Positions 49,433 to 59,946 of a stretch of 64,000 nucleotides of DNA are shown in pieces (position 1 is the first letter of the stretch; every line of letters starts with the position of its first letter). The stretch is from Aurantiochytrium sp. KH105 (lineage: Eukaryota > Sar > Bigyra > Thraustochytrida > Thraustochytriidae): positions 62,001-126,000 of the forward strand of contig BGKB01000125.1 in assembly GCA_003116975.1 (NCBI GenBank), read 5' to 3'. The notes under the pieces are model-generated. The model had not been told where the DNA came from. It worked only from the letters and a program-made list of their open reading frames with translations, and did no database searches. Made by a program: the position numbers and the translations under genes.

Positions 49433-51967
49433 ATGGTGATGACAATGAAGCACGGGCTCTGCGTAGCCCTGCTGGCCATGGCGCTGGGCGTCACACACGC
49501 CCAAGAAGACGAGTATGGTGTCTGCGAGAACAACAGCTGCAATGATTACGTCAAGGACCGGGTCTGCAACGTATCCACCGTCGCTGAGAACGCGTACATC
49601 CCGACGGTGACCACCTTCAAAATCGGCGTCATGCGCGACCTACGCGACACCAACGGCGCAGACTTTGCGGCAATGTGCGCCTTTCAGCACGCCAAAGACG
49701 ATGGGATCCTCGCGAGCGTCACCAATCTCGACATGATCTGGCTCGACGAAGGCTCAGCGCAGGACGTACCCGGCGGCGTCGAGGCCGGCCTCTGCATGGC
49801 CGAATCGGGACTCAATCTTGCCATCGGCCCGTCTTCCAGCTCTGTCTCGCAGGGCGTCGCCATGGTCAGCAACGTCTACGAGCAAAACAACATCGCCACC
49901 ACAGCAACCTCCCCGTCTCTCAGCAACGCAGACACCTATAAGTTCTTTTCTCGGGTCATAGCAGCGGACACATACCAGGGCTCCATGCTTGCGCGGTACG
50001 CGGTGACCATCAACGATTGGCGCAAAATTGCCACCCTCTCGATCGCATCAAACACGTACTTTCAGGGCATCACCACCGTTTTTGAAGATGAAGCCACGGC
50101 CCTCGGCGCCGAAATCACCACGTACACCATCCCGTCAGACTTCACCTCGCTTCAGATCGAAGAGGCTTTGCGCAAGATTCGCGACTCTGGCGTCCGTGTC
50201 ATCATGGCGGCAATGAGGCCTATGCACGACACACTCATTGTGGCCAACCAGACAGGTATGCTCGACGAAGGATGGGCCTGGCTGACTACCGAAACAACCA
50301 TCTCCATCCTCTTTAGCAACATGCTTGGCCTCCCCGCCTCCAAGCTCGAAAATATGGACATTCTTCTCGAGGGCGTCATTGGCCTTGTGCCCAAAATGGA
50401 CGTCGAGGGCGAGGCCTACCAAAAGTGGATGACCTGCATCGATGATCACTACAACGATACCACAACGGGTGGCATGTTCGACGACATGGGCGCCCAGTCT
50501 ACCGCCCGCGCCGGATCCTACGAGGAGGGCGTCGCTGCAGCAAAGATCATGTGGAATGGATACTACTACGACGCCATGCAGGTTGCCCTCCGCGCCCTCG
50601 ATTCCGTCACGGCAGCTGAACGATCCGACGCTGTCGTGGTGCGCGAGGCCATTCGCAGCACCGTGTACAACGGCACGACTGGCACGGTGGAGATGAACGC
50701 CGACGGTGATCGTATTGGAGTCGAGTACGAGATTCTCAACATCTTCAACCGGACCACGAACGTAATTGGCACCATTGATGTCTCCACCGAGTCGATTATT
50801 CTGACCCAAGATGCGCATTTCCCCGGTGACACCCTGACAGTTCCAGCTGATTTCGTCATGAGCTGTGACCTGCAAGTTGACTACCACCAAACCGTGAGCG
50901 AATGTCACGGCTCCACGCGCACAGTCACCTACGAGCAAGATTCCGAAGAGTCTATTCGCTACTGCCCGGACATTGCGCCCTTTGAGGTGGACTGTGATCA
51001 CGCTCTTTTTACGGGCCCCAGCATGCCTTTGGTCTGCGTTGGTTTGGCAATCGTACTCATTGCCACACTGGTGTTGCTCTTGCGCTGGAACCACAAGGTC
51101 ATTCGGCTTTCGCAGCGTCAGTTCCTGCTCATCATGATGATCGGCGCCTTTGTGTCTCTCGTCGGCCCGATTGTCGCAATCGGCGAGCTCAACGACTTGC
51201 GATGCGCCGCGCTGCCGTGCTTCACCACGCTCGGCTACGTTCTCCTCTTTGGTCCACTCTTTGTCAAGACCTGGCGCGTCAACGTGCTTGTGCACAACAC
51301 GCGCATGCGTATCCTGAAAATCTCCAACCACATGCTCTATCGACGCCTTTTTGTTCTCGTGCTTCTCACTGCAATTATGCTGGCTGTCATGCTCATCATT
51401 GACCCGCCGCGCAGACAAGCCAGCGCACAGCCGGTGCAAGCCAACGGTGTGACACACCTGATTGACTTCGAGACCTGCGTTGTGGAATCGAGGCTCATGG
51501 GCAATCTTCTCATTGCTCTTCTCGGACTCATGACCCTGTACGGCTGCTTTGTCTCGTTCCAGATCCGCAACGTGAGCTCTGAGCTCAGCGAGTCGCGCTG
51601 GATTTTCTTGTCCGTCTACAATGGTGCTCTGCTCTCCACGGTCACTCTTGCTGTCGTCCTCGGTCTCGACCTCTCCTACGCCCAGTTGCACCTCTTTGCA
51701 ACGCTCGGCATTGTGCTCACCTGCGTCGTCACGGTTCTTCTCATCATGGTGCCCAAGCTGGTCAACATTTACAAGGACGTGGCCATTTTTTCTTCCGGAT
51801 CGTCGGCTGGAACAAAGGGTATCACAGTTCCGTCTGCGCCCCGCGGCATTCAGTACGTCGACAAGAAGGAGCCGTCTCAGCTCGCAGACACCGCCGAGGG
51901 CTCTGCCGCCGAGACGATCGACGAGAGCATCCGCCCTCCGCCGTCTCGCACTTCCTTCTCTGTGTAA
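49433..51967 (+). CDS. Class C (GABA-B/glutamate-like) G-protein-coupled receptor
   Basis: 844 residues from the ATG at 49433; further ATGs follow at codons 3 and 5. Residues 1 to about 24 are a signal peptide (CVALLAMALGVTHA, then QEDE). A periplasmic-binding-protein-like ligand domain fills about 45-450 (FKIGVMRDL, AIGPSSSSVSQGVAMV, SPSLSNADTYKFFSRV). A short Cys-containing linker leads to seven membrane helices at about 520-790, with the class C features CFTTLGYVLLFGPLFVKTWR after helix 2 and SLVGPIVAIGEL. The cytosolic tail is short and Ser-rich. The family senses amino acids, GABA or Ca2+ and signals through G proteins; the ligand here is unknown. A polyA-signal-like AATAAA cluster lies about 115 nt past the stop. 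Confidence 0.92.
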   Translation: MVMTMKHGLCVALLAMALGVTHAQEDEYGVCENNSCNDYVKDRVCNVSTVAENAYIPTVTTFKIGVMRDLRDTNGADFAAMCAFQHAKDDGILASVTNLDMIWLDEGSAQDVPGGVEAGLCMAESGLNLAIGPSSSSVSQGVAMVSNVYEQNNIATTATSPSLSNADTYKFFSRVIAADTYQGSMLARYAVTINDWRKIATLSIASNTYFQGITTVFEDEATALGAEITTYTIPSDFTSLQIEEALRKIRDSGVRVIMAAMRPMHDTLIVANQTGMLDEGWAWLTTETTISILFSNMLGLPASKLENMDILLEGVIGLVPKMDVEGEAYQKWMTCIDDHYNDTTTGGMFDDMGAQSTARAGSYEEGVAAAKIMWNGYYYDAMQVALRALDSVTAAERSDAVVVREAIRSTVYNGTTGTVEMNADGDRIGVEYEILNIFNRTTNVIGTIDVSTESIILTQDAHFPGDTLTVPADFVMSCDLQVDYHQTVSECHGSTRTVTYEQDSEESIRYCPDIAPFEVDCDHALFTGPSMPLVCVGLAIVLIATLVLLLRWNHKVIRLSQRQFLLIMMIGAFVSLVGPIVAIGELNDLRCAALPCFTTLGYVLLFGPLFVKTWRVNVLVHNTRMRILKISNHMLYRRLFVLVLLTAIMLAVMLIIDPPRRQASAQPVQANGVTHLIDFETCVVESRLMGNLLIALLGLMTLYGCFVSFQIRNVSSELSESRWIFLSVYNGALLSTVTLAVVLGLDLSYAQLHLFATLGIVLTCVVTVLLIMVPKLVNIYKDVAIFSSGSSAGTKGITVPSAPRGIQYVDKKEPSQLADTAEGSAAETIDESIRPPPSRTSFSV

Positions 51968-52654
51968 GATGTCGTGTATGTTTCATGGTCCTCGAGCGAG
52001 ACCTCTTTCTTTAGCCAGGCTGGGACTGGGCAAGCTGTAGCTGTTTCATTCATGACCACGTGTAGTCGAGTCATTCTTCGAAAATAAAATAAAATTGAAT
52101 TTCGTAAATCCAGAATGCACCTCAATTTATCGTCTTGGGCTGCCTTCTAGGCTGCCTTCTGGCGCGTATGTTCTTCACAGTCCGTCGGCGTGTGGATTTT
52201 ACACACCGTGTCACACTTATACCTTCTCAATCTCGCCCATACCTGCATCGTCCTCGATTCTAACATCGGAGTTCATCCATAATCTCGGTCAAATCTCGAT
52301 CGCCCCCACCTAGTTTTGGCCGAAACGCTTTGAATGACCAGCAATTACGAGACCATTCCGCGCGGCAGCGACAGGCATCGGCCGCGTTGCATTTCGTCAG
52401 CGGCCACGTCTCACGGCCCGTGCGTGCGGGCGGGCGGGCGACCGTCTGACCATCTTCTTCTACCGCCATGAGAGTCGTGGTACTACCTCGCGAGACAAAA
52501 CATCATTTCACGGAAGAAAGAATGAAAGCCGGGGTGTGGGTGGGTGAGAAAGAAAGGGTATACAGTTGCAAGGCCGTTATGGCGTTATGGTTTCTCTCGT
52601 TTCAGCGTCGTGACTTCTTGCCGGCGCTCCAGAACTCGAACTCACTGTCAAGCC
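51968..52654. promoter_or_regulatory. Intergenic region between GPCR and P450 genes
   Basis: About 690 nt with AAAATAAAATAAAA at 52080-52093, probably the GPCR polyadenylation region. A tandem GGCTGCCTTCT duplication lies near 52138-52160. The rest must hold the P450 promoter. Confidence 0.5.
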
Positions 52655-54100
52655 ATGTCCCACAAGCGCACGGAGTCCGGCGCGGGCGCGGGCGCGGGCG
52701 CGGCCCGCATGGAGATGCCGGGACTCCTGCGAGGCCCGGCAGACACAGCAGGGTTTGCGCGAGATGCAGAGGCTTTCCTCACGTCAAGGTTCGAAAGGGA
52801 AGGCGAGGTCTTCGCCGCGCGAATTCTCCAATGGCCCGTCGTCTTCGCTGCGTCCCACGAGGCCGTCGGCGAGGCGCTCCATCCGGAGCGCGAGCTCTCG
52901 AGCGCCCAGGGGTACAAGTCTTTCGCGGGTCTCGGCCTCTTTGGCCCTGCCGTTCTCTTTCAGGATGGGGAGCAACATGCGTTGACCAAAGCACAGTTAC
53001 GAGAAAGCCAATTTGCGCACCCTGAGCGCCTCGAGGCCAGCGGCACAGCGGCCAAACTACATCAAGAAGTCAGAAAACAAGTTCTAGACTTGCGCTCACG
53101 GTGCGATGCAGCAGGAGCAAAAGGTCTCGAAATCGGTGTCTACGAATGGGCCAAAACGCTCTGCGCAGATCTCCTGCACCTTGTCTTTCTCGCCCAGCAC
53201 ATCAAGACTGACGCAGACGACGCCGCCAACTTCCAAGCGCTCCACCGCACGCTATGGCGGGGAACCGTTTCCTCTGGAATTAATTTTAATGTCGATCTCG
53301 GCGTCTTTGGCCTAAAGAAGAAAAGCGCTTTTCGTGAGGCCAAGGATGCGCGCGCGGAGCTCGCGCGACTTTTTGCTGACGCGGATGATGCGCATGCAGA
53401 TACGAATCCGCCGACATGTCCCTTCAATCGCGAGATCTCTGCAAAGCAGGATCGTGTTGACCATTATATCATGTTCACAAGCTCCATGGTCGGTAAAGCG
53501 GTTGGGAGCGTCGTCTCGTCTTTTGTCATGCTTCTCGCAGAAAACCCTTTGCTCCGCGAGGAACTTGCGTCGTCGCTGCAGGGCAGCGAGACGCGGCAAA
53601 ATGATATTGAGGCTGCTGGCGATGAAAACGATTTGCTTGCACGCTGTCTCCTCGAAGTCGAGCGGTTGTTCCCACCGGTGATCGGATGTTGTCGCACAAC
53701 CACAGCAGCGACCGTCATTGGCAAACGCCAAATAGCGGCAGGCACAAAGGTTTGGTGCAGCTTTCTCACTGCGAATCGGGACCCCAAGGTTTACAAGAAC
53801 CCGACTCATTTTGATCCAGGACGGTGGAAAGCATCTTCTTCCGATCCAGCGCACTTATCCTTTGGCGCCGGTGCACATGAGTGTCTAGGTCAACCTCTCG
53901 CACGTCAGATTCTTCGTGCCATTTGCGGTGAGCTCGTTCGCAGCTTTACTGCCTGGGAGGTTTGTGGCAGCCGCGAGTACCGCTGGCTTCCGGTGGCAAG
54001 ACCAGTGTCCGGTCTTCCTGTGCGCTTTCATACCGCTACAACCCAGAAAAATGCTTCGACTTCCGCTTCGGCCTCGAAATCGACGGCGACAGCGACATAG
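52655..54100 (+). CDS. Cytochrome P450 with atypical I-helix
   Basis: 481 residues from the first in-frame ATG (52655). The haem loop FGAGAHECLG is at 403-412 with Cys410 as the iron ligand; the K-helix ExxR is EVER at 334-337, and FDPGRW is the PERF-type segment. There is no N-terminal membrane anchor, so it looks soluble, like bacterial and some protist P450s. The I-helix (about 271-295) reads MFTSSMVGKAVGSVVSS: aligned from the following ENP, the usual acid-alcohol pair (Asp/Glu-Thr) that handles O2 protonation is replaced by Lys-Ala. That suggests peroxygenase, isomerase or other unusual chemistry rather than ordinary monooxygenation. The substrate is unknown. Confidence 0.88.
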   Translation: MSHKRTESGAGAGAGAARMEMPGLLRGPADTAGFARDAEAFLTSRFEREGEVFAARILQWPVVFAASHEAVGEALHPERELSSAQGYKSFAGLGLFGPAVLFQDGEQHALTKAQLRESQFAHPERLEASGTAAKLHQEVRKQVLDLRSRCDAAGAKGLEIGVYEWAKTLCADLLHLVFLAQHIKTDADDAANFQALHRTLWRGTVSSGINFNVDLGVFGLKKKSAFREAKDARAELARLFADADDAHADTNPPTCPFNREISAKQDRVDHYIMFTSSMVGKAVGSVVSSFVMLLAENPLLREELASSLQGSETRQNDIEAAGDENDLLARCLLEVERLFPPVIGCCRTTTAATVIGKRQIAAGTKVWCSFLTANRDPKVYKNPTHFDPGRWKASSSDPAHLSFGAGAHECLGQPLARQILRAICGELVRSFTAWEVCGSREYRWLPVARPVSGLPVRFHTATTQKNASTSASASKSTATAT

Positions 54101-54604
54101 ATGTAGATTAAAGTCCTGCTTTTCTACCTTTCTACGTTCTGCTTCGAGAATGATGATGACGACCTTTTCTGCGTCTTTTTTTTTTTCCCCAAAAATTTAC
54201 ACGTATTCACTAAGCCGCTTAGACCGGCGAGCGCGTGCCCTTGTCGACAAATAGGACGAGAAGGAACGCGGCATGAACGCCCGCCCGCACATTCGTCGAC
54301 AATGTCTTCGCTGCTCCAAGAGAAGAGCTTCTTAAAAATTAACGACGGCGGCCTCCTTGCACCTATAACGCACACACCATCTGTATTCGGAGAGCCGCAA
54401 TACTTTTGACTATCATGACGGCGTCATGCACCAAGTAGTACCTTCATGCACGCGCGAGCAGAACGCGAAGAAGCGTATGCCCTAGGCGGGAGAAAACGCA
54501 GGGCGAGCGACTACGCAAGAGTCGCGAGTGAGGGGAGCTTTCTCGCGCAACGACGAAGTAGGCGCGTCGGCAAGCGAACGAGCAAGCTTGTCAGCACGAC
54601 AAGG
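54101..54604. promoter_or_regulatory. Intergenic region upstream of the hydrolase gene
   Basis: About 500 nt holding the P450 3' UTR (with a T-run near 54176-54187) and the hydrolase promoter. The last 159 nt are open in frame from an ATG at 54446 and could extend the hydrolase. Confidence 0.4.
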
Positions 54605-55621
54605 ATGGGCTTTGTTGGCGCATTGCTCATGGTCGCCGGATGGGTGTGCATGCTTGCGGGGCTCGCGTGCGCTCTAGCATGGGTGCTGCAAGACCGTTTC
54701 CTCTACATGCCCCTGGTCCCAGGGGTCATCTCAAATCGAGACCCTCGCGACAACGAAGACCCAAGTTTGCAGTCGCCAGTGTTTTATGGTCTTGAGTTTG
54801 AAGAAGTCTTCATTCAGACTCCAACGCCCGGCGTCGAGCTGCACGCGTGGATCATCTTTGCACCTGCGCAGGGGCCACCCAAACGTTTGCCAACAGTACT
54901 CTTTTTACATGGCAATGCCGGCAACATTGGTCATCGCTTGCCCTTTGCAGAAGACGTGGTGCTCTACGGAAACTGCAACATCATGTTGGTAGATTATCGT
55001 GGCTTTGGACGCAGCACCGGCGCCCCATCAGAGGAGGGTCTCATTGAAGACGGCATGTCTGCCCTTTCATACTTGCGCGAGTGTCCAGACGTTGATCCGG
55101 AAAATATCTTCCTCATGGGTCGGTCGCTCGGCGGCGCGGTGAGTATTGCGCTGGCGAGCAAGCTCGCCACGCGCGCGGGCCTTGACCTTGGGTTCCGTGG
55201 CCTCATTCTCGAGAACACCTTTTTATCAGTGCCCACGCTTGTGCGTGACCACATTCGGGACACGCTCTCTCTCGATCGCGGTCTCATGCAAGAATTGTGT
55301 ACTGGAGCGGTCAACACCGTTGTATGGCTTGACTGGAACAGTGCTTCACGTATCAAAGCATTACCGGAGCAGCTCGACGTTTTGCTCATTTCCGGTGTGC
55401 TTGACGAAATTGTCCCGAGCTCGCACATGACCAAACTTTATGCTTTGGCAGGCCCGAACGTGGTCAAGACCTTGTTGCGCATTCCCGGCGGTGACCACAA
55501 CTTTTCTTGGGCACGCCCAGGTTACTTTCGTGGTCTCAAGGCTTTTTTGCACGAAAAAGCCAAGTCTAGCGTGCCTTCGTCTGACTCGGGGGGCAGCCAA
55601 CCTCTGTCGGTCGAGAAGTGA
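54605..55621 (+). CDS. Alpha/beta hydrolase, ABHD13/Bem46 family
   Basis: 338 residues from the ATG at 54605, which gives the usual family length (human ABHD13 is 337) and puts the membrane anchor (FVGALLMVAGWVCMLAGLAC) at the very N-terminus. An in-frame ATG at 54446 would add 53 basic residues. The hydrolase core shows VLFLHGNAGNIGHR (oxyanion region), VDYRGFGRSTG, the nucleophile elbow GRSLGGA with Ser, an Asp in SGVLDEIVPSSH and the catalytic His in GGDHNFSW, so the triad is complete. Fungal Bem46 proteins affect cell polarity; substrates are unknown, but lipid esters or acyl-proteins are plausible. AATAAA lies about 100 nt after the stop. Confidence 0.9.
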   Translation: MGFVGALLMVAGWVCMLAGLACALAWVLQDRFLYMPLVPGVISNRDPRDNEDPSLQSPVFYGLEFEEVFIQTPTPGVELHAWIIFAPAQGPPKRLPTVLFLHGNAGNIGHRLPFAEDVVLYGNCNIMLVDYRGFGRSTGAPSEEGLIEDGMSALSYLRECPDVDPENIFLMGRSLGGAVSIALASKLATRAGLDLGFRGLILENTFLSVPTLVRDHIRDTLSLDRGLMQELCTGAVNTVVWLDWNSASRIKALPEQLDVLLISGVLDEIVPSSHMTKLYALAGPNVVKTLLRIPGGDHNFSWARPGYFRGLKAFLHEKAKSSVPSSDSGGSQPLSVEK

Positions 55622-55810
55622 TTTGATGAGGACATGAATTACCAAAAGGGGGTTTTCTATTTGTTCGTTTATTTATTCACGAACTCGCACATTGGATTTG
55701 ACCCCCTTTGACGTGATGAAATAAAGCAAAAGAGGAGGCCACATCGATATTTTTGGAGATGATGAGCCCTCGATTGAACATTGAAAAGTGCATTTATTTG
55801 CAACTCTAGA

Positions 55811-57203
55811 TTACACAAGCTGGAGAATATCAGACTTTTGTGCATGCGACTCTGTAAGAGGCGTTTCTAACTCGCCAACGCCTGCCATGGACGCACTGGG
55901 GTCGTCTTCCGCAGGTCGAAATTGGAACACCTCAAAGAGAGTGGCTGCGAGCGTGGCTCCCAGGATCGGGCCAGCAATGAAGATCCACATCGACGGAACC
56001 CAGATGTTCTGCTTACATGACAATAACATTCGTCAGCTGCGTCCCTTCTCACAAGATCGACCCAACCCGCCCGTCGTCAAACTTACGTGTCCCATGAACA
56101 AGTGCACAGCCACAGGCGCGAGCGTGCGTGCGGGGTTGGTGCCGCAGCTTGTCTGTGCTTCGAGCAGAATGTGTGCAATAAGAGTCGTGGCCGCTACCGG
56201 TAGAGGTGCCGTTTCGGGTTTTCCTCGAAGAACCAGGTCGGGGATGACCACCGTCGCGAGCACCGTGACGCAAATCATGCAGGTCGCGGTCAGCTCAAGA
56301 AGGAAGCCGTTCTGAGGGCTCATGAGCGCACTCAGGTAGTTTTCGCCGAGGTCGAGCGTCCAAATTCCAAAAATCATGTCCAGTTCGGTATCGTGCACCG
56401 TGACGCTCTCGCGAGAGGCCAAGAGAAGGATAGATCCGAAAAAGGCGCCGATAAACTGTGCCACGGTAAGCATAGCGCCAAGCAGCTTTGGGCATTCGCC
56501 CGACATGGTCAATGAAAGCGTGATTGCGGGACTGCGTGACGCAAATGTATTGTCATTGATGAAGGGTTAGTATTCAATATTCTCGTGATGAGATAAACGA
56601 CACTCGAGCGTGTGTTTATGGAAGAGGATGAAGAACTTACTTTCCGTAGGCTCGTGACGAGTTGCCCACAATGAGCACGCCAAGCGCGAATGCTGCAGCG
56701 GGCGGGAATGTGCGTCGAGCCTTTGATTATAGAGAAGAGATGAGCAGAAATGAAAGATTTAGAATCGTCAGACCCTTGGATGTTAAAAAATGTGTGCGAT
56801 GTGGGCTCCCGCCGAGACCTTGGCAAGGGCGGAAGACTTGGAAAGGACAACGTACCACTGTGGCCATAAGACTCTCCGGGTTGTAATAGCTAGCACCATG
56901 ATCAATGATCATGTCTCCGGAGGCCCTGAGCGCGTCGTTCACCAGTGCTACGGCGCCTGTTCCGGTCCAGGTCATGAGAGCGGAAAGCATGCATTCTGTT
57001 GCTGCCTCTCTCCAAAACTCTAAGACCTTCTTCTCTTGCGAGCCCGTGCAGTCTTCCGGAGCCTCTCGCTCTGCCGCGGCGTCACAACCCTTTTCCTCAA
57101 GACGGGTGTAGTCCATTTCTTGGTCCATGCTTTCGAGACGTTGAGCTTCTGCGTTGCCAGCGTTTTGCTGCGTTTGATGATTTGAGATTTGCTGCGTCTG
57201 CAT
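55811..57203 (-). CDS. Aquaporin (MIP family), four exons
   Basis: Four exons on the minus strand: 57203-56856, 56720-56641, 56531-56087 and 56008-55811, giving 356 residues. Donors are GTACGT, GTAAGT and GTAAGT; acceptors are CAAAG, CACGCAG and GTAAGCAG. Joining exons 2 and 3 completes the codon AA|T and restores the first pore motif as NPAITL (Asn143). The second motif is NPARTL, with the conserved Arg of the selectivity filter. Exon 4 supplies the last helix (NIWVPSMWIFIAGPILGATL) and an acidic tail. Before NPA the usual SGGH is replaced by SSRAYG, an odd loop B. It should conduct water or small solutes; the specificity is not readable. Intron positions match the next gene. Confidence 0.88.
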
Positions 57204-58829
57204 TGTTCCTTCGGTCGTTCGATCGATTGATCGAACGCAAACAAGCAATCAACCAAGCAAGCAAAGAAGTTCTTCGTTTCCTCTTTCTTCTTTCGTTGTG
57301 CCCTGCCGTTTCACTGGACTTGCCCGCGGGGTGTCGCGCAAGTGAACAGCAAGCGCCAGAAGACCGTTGATCGTCTCGGGTGCTTCGGGGCAGCTAGCTT
57401 GCTGTTCATCCACCACAGCGTGTCGCGCTAAGACGAGTCACTTGCGTCTCGCGTCTCGCGTCTCGCGAGCGTTTCACGCGGGTCCACGAAGGCTCTTTGC
57501 GGTTTGCGACACGCAGCGTCCACGGTCCATGCGACATGTCCGTCCTCGAAGCGGGACTCGCGCTTGGGACCGAGATAAGGGAGAAGAGCGGCGGCATGTT
57601 CACGCCCATGCTATTTTTTTGGCCTCCCTGCAGCGGACAGCAGAGGCACCTCCTGCCTGGCCCTCTCCTCACTCTATACCTGGCTGTCGTCACGAGTGTG
57701 ATCCGGGATTTGACCATCCTCCCTGCCCCAGACACCGATAGAGCCCCTCGTCGTTACCAGCCGCAACGCAGGCCCTCGGTGCGGGTCTGAGGTCAACCAC
57801 TGCAACTCGCAGTCGCAGTCGCAAGCGCAGTCGAAGCGATCACCGGTGATTGTGCTGCACGAGCTCGCGTCGCTGTTGAGATCGATGCCGCTCTCAGAAC
57901 GCCGGAGGATGATCATCATAAATCGGACTCGGACTCGGACTCTCGGACTCGTCGGCCCTATCATTGATCTTATGATTGATCAAGTCACAACGGACAACTT
58001 CCAGGATCTCGAAGGACCCCCCTTGGGCCAGTCGCGCGAACCGGGCTCGCTGCAGCTGGCTGCCACGCACGACCGGCGGCTCCGGCCGCTTCGCGTCGAG
58101 CCGAGCCGAGGCCGGAGAGGAAGGGGTCCGAGGTTTCCTTTTCGGACGCAAAGGTAGGGCTAGCTTGCTCTCCGAGCGAGCATGAACGACCCCCCTTTTA
58201 CCGCTTACGACATAAAATCGCACCACTGGGGACAGTTTCGATGTCCCGATTCCCGAATGGGCGCTGCGAGCGGGAAGAGTGCACAGGTGTACATGGCGTG
58301 CCATACGCAAAAAACGGCGCGTTGCAAGTTTGATTCCACAGGCCTCGTTGGCGTTTCACGCGGGACGGAAAGCAGAATGACGTGCGGCATGCGCGCAAGA
58401 TGTCGAGCAGGCTGGCTGGTGGCCCGTGCCACGCGTACGCGAGACGGAAAACAGTCATAGCCGCAAAGAGGCGAATCTGGAAAAAGACAAAGAGAAAGAA
58501 ACCGTCTTGAGAAGAAACTAAATTGGCTGAAGGGAAGCAACGAAAATTGGAAAAGAAACAATAAGCGTGTCGCCATCGCCATATTGTTGCTCGTTCGAAC
58601 GCACGTGGCAGTATGTGGCACTTTTCTTTATCATAATGCCTCTAGCAAATCAATCAGGACCGACCAATGCCTTTGGAACTCGTTGCGGGAGAGGGGGGGC
58701 TCATCGTTCATTCTCAACGTGCAAACTGCTGGCCCATTTCTTAATTTTAGCCAGAATAATGCTTTCACTTTCTGGGCCAACGCGAACCTGGCTTCAGGGT
58801 CATTCATCTTTCAGATGTTCATGAGCAGC
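57204..58829. promoter_or_regulatory. Intergenic region between the two aquaporin genes
   Basis: About 1.6 kb holding the promoter of the first aquaporin and the 3' UTR of the second. There is a CGTCTCG run near 57447-57468, a GATCATC/CGGACT-rich patch near 57900-57950, and two related phrases (CACGCGGGACGGAAAGCAG, CGCGAGACGGAAAACAG) near 58360 and 58440. No gene. Confidence 0.45.
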
Positions 58830-59946
58830 TTAGACCTTGGCCATCATGAGAGGCCGCCCACTCGTGTCTTGCTGGACAGCAGTCTTTGGCACTGCGGCAG
58901 GCTCATTGGGGTGGAGGAGCGTCTTGTGCAGTCCCGCCGCCGCAAACGACGCCATGAAAGGACCGACAAAGTAAATCCAGTACGTGGAAGCCCAGACGTT
59001 CTGAAAATTGATGCAGAATCGTGAGTACGCAATTGCTTTCGCTCTTTAGAACCAAGAAAAGAGAAACTTACATTGCCAGCCATGGTATTCACAAGCGCAG
59101 GGCCGAATGTGCGGGCTGGGTTGATGCCGCACCCCGTTAGAGGAATGAGAACAACGTGCGACAGAAAGACTGCAAAGCCAATCGCAATTGGAGCATTTGC
59201 TGGCTTGCCCTGAGCCAAGCTGTCAGGGTGAAGAACTGTGCTGAGAACGGTAATGCAAAGCAAGAAGGTACCCAAGAACTCAAGCACAAAGCCATTGCCT
59301 GCGTTGAGAGTGGCATTGAGTCCGTTTGCACCAAGGTCAAAAGGTGGGTTACCCACAAGAGACTCCACTTCTTCCTGTCGGCCATATGACATGTTGCTCG
59401 TGCATGCCCAGACAAGCAAGGATCCAAAGACAGCACCAATCAACTGCGCGGCAATGTAGGCTCCGCAGCGCAACAGCGAGCATTCGCCCACAAGCGTAAG
59501 GCACAGTGTGACAGCCGGGCTATTGCTGCGGTTAGTCATTTCTTCTCCTTCGGCGATAACAATGTGTGCGTGTGTGTGAGGGAGAGCGAGAGAGAGAGAG
59601 AGACATCGACTTACTTGATGTGCCCTCCGCTCACATGGCCAAAGGCATAGACGAGGACGAGGATTCCAATGCCGAAGGCAAAGGCGATGGGAAGAATGCG
59701 TGCAACCTGCGAGCAGATATCAACGAGACACATATTTTGCTCAATTGTGAGAGGTTGAATGAAGACATTGACGCATCTTCAATAAAAATCACGTACCGTC
59801 TTTTGATTCGGTGCGTCGCTGAGCGCCAGAAATTCTCCTGTCGAAACCGCTGACCCGGTACCAATCCAGATAAAGAGCGTCATCGCAAGGAGCTCGACAA
59901 GAACATCCTTGACGAAGCGCGCGTCGACCACATCCTGTTTCGCCAT
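58830..59946 (-). CDS. Aquaporin (MIP family), four exons, paralogue of the upstream one
   Basis: Four exons on the minus strand: 59946-59797, 59706-59615, 59519-59072 and 59000-58830, giving 286 residues from MAKQDVVDAR. Donors are GTACGT, GTAAGT and GTAAGT; acceptors are CTCGCAG, CAATAG and TTTTCAG. The exon 2/3 junction (AA|C CCG GCT) gives the canonical loop GHVSGGHINPAVTL with Asn81. The second motif is INPARTF with the filter Arg. The last exon gives NVWASTYWIYFVGPFMASF and a short tail. All three introns (71-95 nt) fall at the same places and phases as in the first aquaporin. A competing CGCAG acceptor six bases upstream would insert two residues inside the NPA motif. Confidence 0.88.
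59574..59605. repeat. GA dinucleotide-rich tract in an aquaporin intron
   Basis: The tract GAGAGCGAGAGAGAGAGAGA lies in intron 2 of the second aquaporin. On the coding strand it reads CTCTCT, a pyrimidine tract between donor and acceptor. Confidence 0.8.
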
